Shown here piece by piece: positions 31,487 through 42,849 of a stretch of DNA of 64,000 bases. The notes under the pieces are model-generated. The model made no database searches, was not told where the DNA came from, and saw only the letters and a program-made list of their open reading frames with translations. This stretch comes from Cepaea nemoralis (Eukaryota > Mollusca > Gastropoda > Stylommatophora > Helicidae): positions 874,501 to 938,500 of the forward strand of contig JACEFZ010011063.1 of NCBI GenBank assembly GCA_014155875.1, read 5' to 3'. Both the position numbers and the translations under genes were made by a program. Position 1 is the first letter of the stretch; every line of letters starts with the position of its first letter.

Positions 31487-34400
31487 GCCGTGTAGATGTC
31501 TATTGATGGCTTGCTGGTGCCTGCAGTTAGGGTGCGTGTACATCCAGTTATCCATGGGTAGTTATACGGTCCATCAGTCATCTCACTCATCTCATCTCAT
31601 CATCGCATCTCATCATGTTCCTCTTGTACGTTGCGGTGTCGAGGTGAAGTATAAACAGCGGGAGAATGCCCGCTTATGGGTTTCATGTTTCGATATTCCC
31701 ATGGACTCTGTTATTCTCTGCGTCCATCGTTTACGTGGTCGGCCTCTTCCTCTGCTTCCCTCTGGTCTGTACATCATTGCTTGTTGTGGTATACTGTTAG
31801 TTGGTAATTTGACTTGCTGCCTTCTAATAAAATCTAGTGCTGCTATAACCCCCATTTTAGTCCTGATTTCTTCATTTCTGATCTTATCTCTTCTTGACAC
31901 ATTAAGTATTCTCAGGAATCTCATTTCTGTTGTTGTGATTTTTCTTTTCTCTTTTTCTGTCATTGTCCAGGTTTGGCATTGGTAGCATAGAGTTGGTAGG
32001 AAGATTTGTATTGTAAAGTGCTTTCTTAGTAGTTATTGATACATGTTTGTTCTTTAGTATTGGTGCCATTTGTCCAGTGAGTTAGTTTGCCCTATTGCAT
32101 CTATTTTCGATCTCCTCTTATGATTTGCCATTTGAGGATATTATACTTCCTAGGTACTTGAAGCTCTTTACTTGTTTCAAGTGATGTTCGTTTAGGTGAA
32201 TCGTTATTGCTTTTTCTTCTTTAGTTATAGTCAATACCTCTGTTTTACTTGTGCTGATTTTCATGTTATGTTCAATACACACTTCGTTTAGACTATTCAT
32301 GTGGTCTTGTAATTCGGCTTCTGATTTTGCTAGAAGTGCTTGGTCGTCCGCAAACAGGAGTTCTCTAATGGTTACATTTGCAAATGGTTCTTCTTCCGTG
32401 TTCTCGTCATGAGGTGTTCTTGCGGTCTCTGTTTTGGCTGGTTTCTTTACATATGTTGTCTATATATGTTATGAACAAGAGTGGGGACAGGACACAACCT
32501 TGTCGCCCTCCGGATCTTATGGTGAAAGGTTCTGAGTGTCCTCCAGTTGCTCTCACTATGCATTCATTGTTGTTGCATAAGCTTCTACATAGGTTTGTTA
32601 GATGTGTACTCACTCCATTTTGTTTAAGGATTTCCCACAACTTGTTTCTATCTACTCTATCAAATGCCTTTTCTTGGTCGACAAAGGCAAAGTAGAGTGT
32701 TTCATTGAATTCAATTGATTTTTCTATAAGTTGTCTAAGAGCAAACATGGCATCTGTGAATCCTTTGTTTTTACTAAATCCAAGTTGTGTTTCGCTTAGC
32801 TGGGGTTCTATAATAGTTCGTAATCTTTTCTCAAGAATTTTGCAAAATATTTTCCCAGTGTGACTCAACAGTGAAATGTCTCTGTATTGTGTGCAGTCGT
32901 TTTTGCTGCCTTTGTTTTTTTTCAAAATTGGGATAATTATGGCGTTTTCCCAGTCTCGTGGTGTCTGTTGTTCTACCCAAACGTGGTTGAATAGTCCATG
33001 TAGCCATGCTGTCCCTACTACTCTTGCTGCTTTAATTAGTTCATTTGGTATTTCATCTTGTCCCGGTGATTTGTTCAATGGGGCTAATCTGGTGGCTTCT
33101 ATAATTTCTTATTCCAGTATGTCTGGTTCTAGTTTTTCGGTGGCATCTGTGTCGGTTCTTGAATTCCTGTGACATCTCTCTTTACATCCCATCAGATGTC
33201 ACAGGAATTCAAGAAACCGACACCTGATGGGATGTTGAGAAGTTGTTCGAAGTACTGTTTCAATCTTATTAGGATTTGTTTTTGTTCACTTATTGGTTCT
33301 CCATTTTCGTTGTTAATTATTTCAGTTGGCTCTCATTGCACTTATCTTTTTATAGAAGTTTCTTGTTGCCTCCTTCTAGTTTTTATTTATCGTTTCTCCA
33401 TACTCCCCCCCCCCCCCCCCCCAGACTTTTTTGTTTGTCTCTCTTTACTATTCTATTCACACGTCTTCTCGCTATTCTATATTCTATGTAATCGCATTCC
33501 TGTTTGCTCTTCGACCACTTTTTATATTTTTCCTTTTTGTCTTTTTCAGCTTTCTTTACCTCTGCGTTCCACCAACTTGTTATTTTTTTTATCCGTGATT
33601 TGCGTTTTTTCGTGGTTCCTCATGTTTCTTTGCAGTATTTAAAATGCTTGATTTGAACATCTTCCATTCTTCTTCCACTGTCTTTCTTTCTGTAGGTAAT
33701 TTTACAAAGATTTCAGTTAGCTCTTTATCATAATTTTCCCTCACTGCCACGTCTTTGAGGTTTTTTTAAGTTTATTGATTCGCATGGCATGTATTTTCCT
33801 GGTCTTTGCTTCCTTCTACTGATGATTCTTATTGTGGCAACGACTGCTTTGTGGTCTGTGTTTATACCTAAGTTGGGCACTGCCCTTGCATCTAATATAT
33901 TTCACTTCCTGTTATTTCTTGTTAATATAAAATCAATTTGGCTTTAAGTATCTAGTTCGTTCCATTTATACCAGGTGTATATTTGTGTGTCTTTGTGTTT
34001 ATAGAATGTATTTGTTATATAGAGGTCGTGTTGGCTGCACAGTTCTATCAGTCTACTTCCGTTATCATTTCTTTCATTATGTTGGTCTCCAAATGCTCCA
34101 AGATGTTTTCCTATGCCCGCTCTGTTATGTCCTAGTCTTGCATTGAAGTCTCCCATAACTATGATGTTGTCCTGCTTATCTATTTTATTTAGCACGTCAT
34201 GGATGTCTTCGTAGATGGCCTCGCATTCTTGCTCATTATTGTTTGTATTACATGGTGCGTATATTTGTAGTATGTTGTAATTGTTTGTTCTGTTATTCTC
34301 GCTGTTATGATTCTTTCTGATATTTATTTTATTTATAGTATTCCTTTTGCTAGCCGTGGTTCAATAACTATTCCCACACCGTGTCTTGCCCTTTCTTGCT

Positions 34401-34872
34401 GTTCCACGCCAGAGTAGACAAATGTATAACTGTGGTGAAGCTCCTTGCATCCTTCCCCCTTTGTTCTGGTGTCCGCTATTCCCATCAGTCCAATTTTCCT
34501 CTCTTTCATTGTTTCTATAATTTCTTCTTCTTTACTATTAAAAACCGCAGACGCGCATTATGCCTATTTTTTGAATCGCTGATCTATCTCGTAGTCCATT
34601 AACATTGCCAGGTATATATCCATTAGGGTCAGTCCGTTTATACTTCTTTGTTTTTCTACGAGCAGTATGAAGATTCCCTGCCGGCTTGCTAGGCTACTCG
34701 CAGGTTTAGGACAAAAAACTGACCATAGGAAGTCCATCCCCTATGGCGAGCCATATCCCCATTAGCCTATGACCATGTGTAGATGCCCATGTGTAGATGT
34801 CTATTGATGGCTTGCTTGTGCCTGCAGTTAGGTTCGTGTACATCCTGTTATCCAGGGGTAGTTATACGGTAA
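31487..34872 (-). mobile_element. LINE D (RTE-like), decayed, bounded by about 80-bp direct repeats
   Basis: Minus-strand LINE with broken frames. EN fragment at 34195-33944 (IIVMGDFNARLGHNRAG and NERNDNGSRLIELC). RT at 33078-32407 (NKSPGQDEIPNELIKAA, DISLLSHTGKIFCKILEKRL, FVDQEKAFDRVDR, GGRQGCVLSPLLF). Post-RT at 32300-32118 (KTEVLTI, FKYLGSIIS). C-terminal tail at 31963-31613 (GRGRPRKRW). The catalytic YADD region falls in a frame-broken stretch. Near-identical blocks of about 80 bp (TGTAGATGTCTATTGATGG through GTAGTTATACGGT) sit at 31490-31571 and 34791-34870. I read these as the duplicated target. Confidence 0.75.
33152..33220. repeat. Inverted repeat inside LINE D
   Basis: Arms of about 26 bp (33152-33177 and 33194-33220, one extra base) around a 16-bp loop. 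The left arm reads TCGGTTCTTGAATTCCTGTG. It breaks the LINE reading frame just upstream of the RT. Confidence 0.8.
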
Positions 34873-35365
34873 GTAAATCAGCCATTGCGAAATACAGTCC
34901 AAGGGAAGCAATCAGGTTTTTACTAAGTTGAAATGTTACATTATAATTCTTTCCCTTGTTAAATATTAAATAACATGAATTTGTTTACTTGAAGATTTAG
35001 AAAGGTTTGAGAATGCATGAAATAGTGTACATGGAGGTTTAGAATGATTTGAGAATGTATGAAATAACATTAGACCCTGAATTATTACATTTCAGATTGG
35101 CAAGGGTACAATCACGAAGAACGGAGAACGTTTGAGGCGACAAATCTTCATTAACACAGCACTAACATCACCATATTTAGGGATCATAATATTTATGTGC
35201 ATGTGCACATGACATAAGAAGAAGAAAAGCTATAACAACAACATTAACAACAACAAGAAGAGGAATAGGTACAATACAGAAACGTGTTCTATTGCTGATA
35301 CTTGCAACGAAATCACAAATAATTCAACAGTAAATACATTCTGCTATAAAGATTCAAACGCACAC
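34873..35365. other. Intron, AT-rich, no recognised feature
   Basis: AT-rich intron sequence with a short imperfect repeat (GAAGATTTAGAAAGGTTTGAGAATG and GAGGTTTAGAATGATTTGAGAATG near 34990-35060). Confidence 0.4.
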
Positions 35366-35533
35366 CTCTTTCATTGCAGTTATTTTCATCTTCACCATGG
35401 TAGCAGTCAGGGACAGAGTTACACATGACCTCGTTCCACATGATCACTGAACTGTTAAACCCGAACTGAAGATTGGAAGGCACACACCTCAACACAGAAC
35501 CCAGCCGGCCCGTGGCTAGGTCACGGCAGACAT
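35366..35533 (-). CDS. Receptor exon: LDL-receptor class A repeat (third)
   Basis: 168-bp minus-strand exon with acceptor GTGTGTTCTGCAG and donor GAG|GTGTG, phase 1 at both ends. It encodes a segment starting (D)VCRDLATG. It continues with LRCVPSN, IMWNEVMCNSVPDCYHGEDE and NNC. The W-x-x-x-x-C, DC and GEDE features are those of the LDLa C-terminal lobe that binds calcium. Only five cysteines are encoded here. The first (DVC) can serve as the sixth cysteine of the preceding repeat, because the 37762-37598 exon ends before one. If so, this repeat lacks its own first disulfide pair. Confidence 0.85.
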
Positions 35534-35639
35534 CTGCAGAACACACAGACAACTATCACACATAAATTACACACATTCACTATCTGGTTATCGTCATCAT
35601 CATCATCTGCTTCCATTTCTGCAAGAATAAGACACAGAT

Positions 35640-35885
35640 TATGGTCGTCACTAAGAAGGATGCAATACCACAATGTTCATGTAAGTGTGGGTTCGATTCC
35701 GGGCCGCGTCCTTTGGTTCACGGGTGCATTTTTTTCGGAGACTCCTGGGGGTCGTTGCTGGAACTACGGAGTTCATGCTTTGTGCGACGCTTTCGGCAGC
35801 CCGCGTTGCGGAAAATGACTGAGCAATGTGGGATAAAAATCCGGTGAGATGAAATCGACCCTGTCGAATTTTAAGCGATGTTTTT
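35640..35885 (+). mobile_element. SINE-like element (family 2)
   Basis: Has a B-box-like GGTTCGATTCC near 35691, then CGTCCTTTGGTTCACGGGTGC, CTGGGGGTCGTTGCTGGAAC, and the ATGTGGGATAAAAATCCGG ... GTCGAATTTTAAGCGATG tail shared with the window start. It is joined without a spacer to a LINE fragment, as at position 81. Confidence 0.5.
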
Positions 35886-36720
35886 TAAATATGCAAGTTA
35901 ATGGTAATAATCTTAAACAAGTGAATCCGTACAATTATCTTGGAACAGTCATAACATCTGATGGGAGATGCCTTGAAGAGATTAGAACAAGAATCAGCCA
36001 TGGCGAAGGTAGCCTTTTGCAAGATGAAAACCATACTGCCCAATAAAAAGATGTCATTTGCAACGAGAGAAAGAGTGTTGAGGTGCTACATACAATCTGT
36101 ACTTTTGTATGGATGTGAAGCAGTGGACAATGAACAGACAAGCTGAAAAACATCTGATGGTTGTGGAAATGTGGCTTTCTGGGGGAAATTCAAAGAATAC
36201 CATGGATAGAACGAACGAACGAACGGACTTTATTTTCAAAGGGTAACAAATTGGGTACGCAGGCCCGTCTTACATTCGGCCCTTCCAATCATTCATCTTT
36301 CGTTCATCAGTGCATAGTACATTCACATAGGGAAACAAACATTATGTATAAATATTATCATTATGTAAAATTATATTGTGTAAAATTATGTAAAAAAATA
36401 TATATTATAGACAGACAGAAAACCAACGACCAAGTCCTACAAGAAACAAATGAAAAACGTAAACTGATTAGAGAAATTAGACGTAGAGAGTCATAATTAT
36501 TTGGGCACGTTACTGAGAAGAAATAAATTAGAGAACTTGGTGACAACTTGCATGATCGATGGGAAGAGAATAAGAGGAGGGCACAGAAGTAAATACCTGG
36601 ATGGCTTGGGTACGTTGTATGGTCGGTGACAGAAACACCGAGCTGATCTACGACTCTGGTGATCTAGTGAGATGCTAAAACATGAACGCCCACGCTTACC
36701 CTCATTGACATATGATGATG
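35886..36720 (+). pseudogene. RTE-like LINE post-RT fragment, interrupted
   Basis: Reads NNLKQVNPYNYLGTVITSDG, then in shifted frames AKVAFCKMKTILPNKKMSF, RERVLRCYIQSVLLYGCEA, AEKHLMVVEMW and, after an insertion at 36205-36409, DRQKTNDQVLQETNEKRKLI and a GH-x-R tail. It ends near a GATGATGATGATG run at 36716. It belongs to the same family as 82-560 but starts further upstream in the ORF. Dead copy. Confidence 0.65.
36205..36409 (-). mobile_element. 5'-truncated LINE 3' end with (GAAC)n terminus, inserted in LINE fragment
   Basis: (GAAC)4 then GGACTTTATTTTCAAAGGGTAAC, nearly identical to 3805-3925. It splits the RTE-like fragment. ATAGA occurs on both sides (36203-36207 and about 36408-36412), a likely short target duplication. 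Confidence 0.7.
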
Positions 36721-36949
36721 ATGATGTGTATAAGCTTCCCCTATTACTAGTTCTCGGGCGATCAAGCGAATTTACTCTAATTTCTGAAGTACTTGTAATT
36801 TACGGTCCCCAAGTCAAGGACGAGAAGTCAACTAGTCCGACTGACCTATGTAAGGGTTAAATCCGCTACCTCAGCATCAGTACTCCGGAATTTGAAGAGC
36901 TAGCACTATGATCCATTCGGCCAAGCTGACCTCTTGTCGCTAGTATGTT

Positions 36950-37535
36950 TCCCTCCATCTCTTCTGCCCCGTCTCTGCATAAACTCCCGCTCACTAATAC
37001 TTCTTGCTCTCCGTGTCCCCACCTCTCTATCGTTGTCCGTCTCTCTTGCTCCGTCTCAGCATAAACTCCCGCTCACTAATACTTCTTGCTCTCCGTGTCC
37101 CCACCTCTCTATCGTTGTCCGTCTCTCTTGCTCCGTCTCAGCATAAACTCCGCTCACTAATACTTCTTGCTCTCCGTGTCCCCACCTCTCTATCGTTGTC
37201 CGTCTCTTCTGCTCCGTCTCAGCATAAACTCCCGCTCACTAATACTTCTTGCTCTCCGTGTCCCCACCTCTCTATCGTTGTCCGTCTCTCCTGCTCCGTC
37301 TCTGCATAAACTCCCGCTCACTAATACTTCTTGCTCTCCGTGTCCCCACCTCTCTATCGTTGTCCGTCTCTCTTGCTCCGTCTCAGCATAAACTCCCGCT
37401 CACTAATACTTCTTGCTCTCCGTGTCCCCACCTCTCTATCGTTGTCCGTCTCTCTTGCTCCGTCTCAGCATAAACTCCCGCTCACTAATACTTCTTGCTC
37501 TCCGTGTCTCTACCTCTCTATCGCTGTCCGTCTAC
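36950..37535 (+). repeat. 82-bp tandem repeat, about 7 copies
   Basis: Unit built on GCATAAACTCCCGCTCACTA ... CCGTCTCTCTTGCTCCGTCTCA, with copies about 98% alike. One copy (around 37148) lacks a base. It lies 60 bp from an LDLa exon. Confidence 0.95.
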
Positions 37536-37597
37536 CACTCTACCACAAACCCAAATGTTTAGTTCATTGCTCTGTGTAAAGCAGGGGTGTCACTTAC

Positions 37598-37762
37598 CTT
37601 CCCTCTCGTCCCAGCCGTCCGAGCAGTGTGAGACCCCATCGCACAAATACCATAGGACACGCCCATAACTAGCATCATACCGCGATAGGCGGGGCAGGAT
37701 GCATGTGCCGTCTCCGCAACGAAAGCAGGGCTCAGTCAAAATTTGGGAATGTGTGTCCATCC
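37598..37762 (-). CDS. Receptor exon: LDL-receptor class A repeat (second)
   Basis: 165-bp minus-strand exon with acceptor CTTTTACAG and donor G|GTAAGTG, phase 1 at both ends. It encodes MDTHSQILTEPCFRC, GDGTCILPRL, an SRYDASYGRVLW spacer, then YLCDGVSHCSDGWDERE. The C-F-R-C, G-x-C-I, C-D-G, C-S-D-G and D-E features are diagnostic for LDLa, with an enlarged loop between cysteines 3 and 4. The sixth cysteine is missing from the exon but is supplied as DVC by the following exon (35533). It is too short to stand out as an open frame and was found by reading the splice sites. Confidence 0.88.
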
Positions 37763-38190
37763 CTGTAAAAGATCAGAGAGTGTCGTCAGAACACTAACTT
37801 CTGCATCTGCCCAGATTGTGTTGGGTGGGATATATGTGATCATTGGGTGACAGAATGTTAAGATTTTTAATGTGACAGTAATGTGAAGAATGAATTAGAT
37901 ATTTGTGACGGTCGTGTGAGAATCAACGTTGAGACTGAATAAAGATCGTGTGAATTATAGGGGGAAATCACGTTAACACTGAGTGAAAATCAGGGGATGA
38001 TTGAATACATTTCACGTTATGAGTGAGTGAAAATCAGATGATGATTGAATACAAATCATGCGGAGATTTGTCGAAAAAACTGGACAGAAGTGTCAAAATT
38101 TCAACAATCATGTGGCATATTGTACGTGAGCGTTATTTCCGTTAAGCAAACTGGTATGTGTCCTTGGTCCAAGCAAGTCGCCATACAGCA
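37763..38190. other. Intron with a short imperfect direct repeat
   Basis: Contains two copies of a GAGTGAAAATCAG-GATGATTGAATAC block (about 37980 and 38026). Otherwise featureless. Confidence 0.4.
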
Positions 38191-38194
38191 AGCG

Positions 38195-38600
38195 TTATCC
38201 GCTATATTCTCATCAAGTAGTCATAATTCTGTAATCGTCATCCGTAGACTCGCTGTAATATTCTCATCAAGTAGTCATAATTCTGTAATCGTCATCCGTA
38301 GACTCGCTGTAATATTCTCATCAAGTAGTCATAATTATGTAATCGTCATCCGTAGACTCACTGTAATATTCTCATCAAGTAGTCATAATTCTGTAATCGT
38401 CATCCGTAGACTCGCTGTAATATTCTCATCAAGTAGTCATAATTCTGTAATCGTCATCCGTAGACTCGCTGTAATGTTCTCATCAAGTAGTCATAATTCT
38501 GTAATCGTCATCCGTAGACTCGCTGTAATGTTCTCATCAACTAACCATAAATCTGAAAACTTCATCAGCAGACTGCAATTTTCTGATCAAGTAGTCATAC
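38195..38600 (+). repeat. 54-bp tandem repeat, about 7 copies
   Basis: Unit CGCTGTAATATTCTCATCAAGTAGTCATAATTCTG... of 54 bp, with the last copy diverged. The length keeps a plus-strand frame open with an 18-residue repeat; I do not believe it is a protein. Confidence 0.92.
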
Positions 38601-38841
38601 ATCTGTAAGAGTTGAGTTGAGCTAAGAACCGACATCACTGCACTCAGGACATCTCACACTCTCTTCTTCCTGTCGTTCAACGGTCAGCGAAGAGTCACAC
38701 TACTAATCGTTCTAACTGTCATCTCATTGAAAGTTCTCCTGGTCTTCCCTCTCAGTTTTTAGATTCGTTCAGTATCACTGTCGATCACCCGCCATATCAT
38801 TCTCTCCACATATGGGTTCTCATTCTGTTCCAGCGCTTTCG

Positions 38842-39262
38842 TCACTTGGTCCCACAAGCGCCCGACCACCTCCCCCTTGTCCATAGGTGATATACCACCG
38901 AGAGGGCCTTCCCTGCCAGCCTATAAGCCTGCTCACTTTCCTGCACTCCCGCATGACCAAGGCAGAAAATCCATACAATTCTCAAAATTTGCGACCTCTG
39001 AAACGAGGTAGGCCATTCTATACGAAACATTCCTTTCTCTACCTTGCTAAGCACACTCCATGAGTCCGTAATGAATCCAATGTGCATTGCAGCGGTCTCC
39101 TCCAACCATCGGAAAGCTGCTGTGACCGCTTCCACCCCCCTTCTCACGCTGGAGGTTGTAGTCTCATAAGCCAGACTCTCCTTTTTCAAGCATCACAATG
39201 AAACCTCAGCAACTACGTCTGTTTCTCACAACTGACCCATCAGTATAGATCATTATGTCACC
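38842..39262 (-). pseudogene. LINE-type RNase H domain relic
   Basis: Minus-strand reading contains IMIYTDGSV (first catalytic Asp), then after an in-frame stop KESLAYETTTSSVRRGVEAV (Glu region), HIGFITDSWSVL (second Asp) and WIFCLGHAGVQESEQAYRLA (GHAGV-E-D-like end motif). These are the motifs of the RNase H found downstream of RT in I/R1-type LINEs. No RT is found next to it. Probably a 5'-truncated dead copy. Confidence 0.7.
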
Positions 39263-39716
39263 TTGATGTGTAAGATTCGTCCGTGGACTCTCTGTGATGT
39301 ACTTATCAAGTAGCCCTCCAACCACCATCGAAACCCCCAATATGCCTGTCAACGCCAGGTTAATAAGATCTCAGTGGAGAAGTCAAGTGTACTGGCAGGG
39401 AATTAGCCTGTGTTCGTGGTCTCTTCTTTCCCGCTTATCCAAAATTTGGGGTGTTTGCCTCAGTTCTCCTGAGTGTGTATTTGTATGCAAATATTGATGT
39501 TGTCTGTGAACGTGCTGCTTCAGGGTAGTGTAGTTACATGACCGAGCCATGTGACTCGATGTTAAAACCCAGTTGCTGTGATGCTGCCGCTTTTTCTCAG
39601 CCACTGCTGGTTAGAGCGTGTGGTAATTACAGCTGCCAGCCCGACAATAAATCACTCATTGGCACCTTGCCGTCTTGACAGACGATAGTTTGTGCTTTAA
39701 AAAGGCATAATAACTT
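39263..39716. other. No recognised feature
   Basis: Contains a block around 39540 (GACCGAGCCATGTGA ... TTAAAACCCAGT) that weakly resembles the tail of the SINE-like family 2. Nothing else is seen. Confidence 0.35.
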
Positions 39717-42700
39717 TTACCTATGGCGGTAGCGTATGTGACTGATAAGGCCAATTTGCGCTGTAAGTGTCCGTTCACAGTGGGTGCATGTGAACACGTG
39801 GTCATTTCCACCATCATGCACCATCTTACGTCTCAAACGCTCGGTGTGTGACTTATCTGCAGTAATTTTCTCCTTTGTCTTTATTCCATTTCTGATGTTT
39901 GCCCTTTAAGCAACACGTTCAGCGGCGACTTGCTCCCAATTGCATTATCAATGCCTGTATCAATCATGTCCCGCTTACACACATCTTTGTATCGTAGTAG
40001 AGGCCGACCCTGAGATCTCTTACCCATCTGTAATTCACAAAAAAAGATGTCCATTGGTATTCTACCATCATCCATCCTCCTAAGATGTCCTATCCATCTA
40101 AGTCTACGAAGACTGAGCATGGAATAAACTGTCACACAACCTGATCTTTCCAATACTTCAGTATTTGTGATTTTGTCTTGCCACTTAATACCAAGAATTC
40201 TTCGCAGACACCGCATATGAAAGCTGTTTAAACGTTTCTCTTGGTGTGAGTAAGTTGTCCAGGTTTCACTGCCATAAAGAAGAGTACTAAGGACACAGGC
40301 TTGATAGACAAGGACTTTTGTTTTGGCAGTAAGCTTCCTGTTCTCCCAGACTCTTTTTCTTAACCTGTTCATTGTTGTTGCTGCCTTACCAATCCGGATG
40401 TTGATTTCCTGATCTAGGGATAATTTGCTATTTACCACTGATCCTAGATATGTAAAATGGTCTACCATCTCTAGTTCGGCGTCGTCAATAAAGATTGATG
40501 GTACCCCATGTGCACCTTGTGACATAATCTGTGTCTTCTTTTTGCTAATTGTTAAACCAAATTCAGAACAAGCATTGGAGAATGCAGATAGTAGACATTG
40601 CAATTCTTCCTCAGAGTGGGTCGTAACTGCAGCATCATCTGCAAAAAGCAACTCTCTGATCAGTACCCTCCTAATTTTGGTCTTGGCCTTCAATCTCTGA
40701 GCATTGTAGAGGCCGCCATCTGAGCGTGAGTGAATGTATATACCACCATCCTGATCACGAAAGGCATATTTCAGTAGAAGTGAAAAGTATATTCCAAAGA
40801 GGGTGGGAGCTAGTACACAACCTTGCTTAACTCCACTCTTGATTTCAAATTCTTCAGAAGTTGCACCATCAAACTTGATTATACCCTTCATGCCTGTGTG
40901 GAACGATTCCACAATGGACAGAAGAGTTGGTGGGCAGCCAATCTTCTTTAGTGCCTTGAACAGACCCTCACGACTGACCAAATCAAATGCCTTTGTGAGG
41001 TCGATGAAGGCAATAAACAGTGGTTGATTCTGTTCACGGCATTTTTCTTGCATTTGTCGCAATGAGAATATCATATCAATGGTAGACCGGTTCTGTCGAA
41101 AGCCACACTGTGATTCGGGGTAGACTTGATCTCCTAGGACTTGAAGTCTGCGCAGAACAATTCTGGCAAATACTTTTCCAACAATACACAGAAGTGAGAT
41201 ACCCCTATAGTTGTTGCAGTCGCTCCGATCGCCCTTGTTCTTGTACAGTGTTATGATGCTTGAATCTTTGAAATCCTGTGGGACTTGTCCTTCTCGCCAG
41301 CATAGCTCTATTAGCTGGTGGATCTGTAGAGTGAGTGTGTCTTGCCCACTCCTGATAACCTCTATTGGAATCCCATCCTTACCTGGAGCCTTGCCAGATG
41401 CAAGTTCATTTATAGCACACTTAACTTCTGTTATGGTGGGAAGTGTGTCCAGGTGGTCAAGAGTTGGTAGAGCCTCTATGGCGTTGAGGGCATCATCCGC
41501 TAGTTTGGTCTCACTTGAGTAAAGCTCCAAATAGTGCTCTACCCATCTGTCCATCTGCTGTTTCTTATCAGTGATGATTTCTCCAGTCAAGGTTTTCAAT
41601 GGTGCACTTCTTTTGATCACTGGACCACAGGCTTTCTTTATTCCTTCATACATGCTTCTTATGTTTCCCTTATCACTTGCGATTTGAATGGACTCACATA
41701 ACTTGATCCAATAATCATTTGCACACTGCCTGGCAGCCTTTTGCACATCCTTCCTAGCTTGCCTTAGCTCACTCAGAGTGTTACGCGTTGGTCTTTCCTT
41801 GTTTCTTAAGAGAGCTTTCTTCTTCTTATCAATCAAGGGCTGCAGAGTCTCGCTGTTTGCCGCAAACCAGTCCTGCCTCTTATGATCCACAGTGCCGTAA
41901 ACCCCTACGGCAGTTTTATAAAGAGTTTCCTTAAGTTGACCCAACTTTTCATTTACTGTACAATTTTCTGGTGTATCAGTGAAAGCGTCTTCAAGTTGCT
42001 GTTGAAACTGAAAGCACTTTTCAGGATCGTGAGTGTTAATAATATTAATCCTGGGGCTAGATTTGTGTTTAGCTGTGTAGATTCTCTTTGGTCTCAGTCT
42101 AACCCTTGCAACAACCAAAGAATGATCCGTATCACAGTCAGCACTGTGGTAACTTCGAGTCAATGATATATGGTTCAGATGTTGTCTCCGTGTGATGATG
42201 AAGTCCAGCTGGTGCCAATGGCCGGATCTTGGATGTTTCCATGTGACCTTATGCATCTCTTTTGTTTTAAAAAAGGAGTTTGTAATACATAGGTCATTAC
42301 TGGTGCAATGCTCCAGCAGCCTTTGCCCATTTTCATTCATGCGACCGATGTTGTATTTTCCAAGGCACACTGGCCATGAACTCGAGTCCTTGCCCACACG
42401 AGCATTGAAATCACCGAGCATATAAATGTAGTCAGATTTTGGAACTGCCTTGATCACGGAGTCTAACTCCTCATAGAACGAATCCTTCACATCATCAGAG
42501 GAATCGAGTGTCGGTGCATATGCAGTAATAATGGTGGCAAAACCACAAGAGGTTGCCAAGCGCAGGGATAATAGTCTTTCATTTCCTCCTGCTGGAATTT
42601 CAATCATTCCCAGTAGCGAATTCTTCACTGCAAAGCCCACACCGTGTTGCCTTTTTTCTGCCTGCCCTCTACCCTTCCAAAAAAGGTGTAATTGTTTTCC

Positions 42701-42849
42701 CTGAGTGACCCTTCCTCAGCGAGGCGAGTCTCCTGCAGGCCAGCAATATCAATGTTAAGACGATTGAGTTCGGCATCAATCACAGCCGTTTTTCTCACAT
42801 CGTCAATATTGGTCAAGTCAGTGGAAAATCCTGGACACATGGTTCTCAC
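39717..42849 (-). pseudogene. LINE E (RTE-like): endonuclease, RT and C2H2 finger, nearly complete
   Basis: Main frame 42640-39881 (919 codons). APE endonuclease: MLGDFNARVGKD at about 97, WHQLDFIITRR, DTDHSLVVA. RT: GKAPGKDGIPIEVI, NYRGISLLCIVGKVFARIVL, FIDLTKAFDLVSREGLF, SGVKQGCVLAPTLFGIYF, ELLFADDAAV (catalytic DD), FTYLGSVVNS. Tail: LYGSETWTTY, LRRILGIKWQDKITN, RRLRWIGHLRRMDDGRIP. The EN N-terminus lies in another frame at 42849-42641 (NIDIAGLQETR). Past the stop at 39881 a C2H2 finger (FTCTHCERTLTAQIGLISH) is readable in a shifted frame to TAA at 39717. So there is one frameshift at each end and an otherwise long intact RT. Confidence 0.85.

Noticed and set aside
35691..35701. tRNA gene suggested by GGTTCGATTCC
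   Set aside because: Only a B-box-like motif; no cloverleaf could be folded around it, and SINE membership explains it.
38045..38608. 187-codon plus-strand frame with an 18-residue repeat
   Set aside because: 54-bp tandem repeat in an intron; no start context or known domain.
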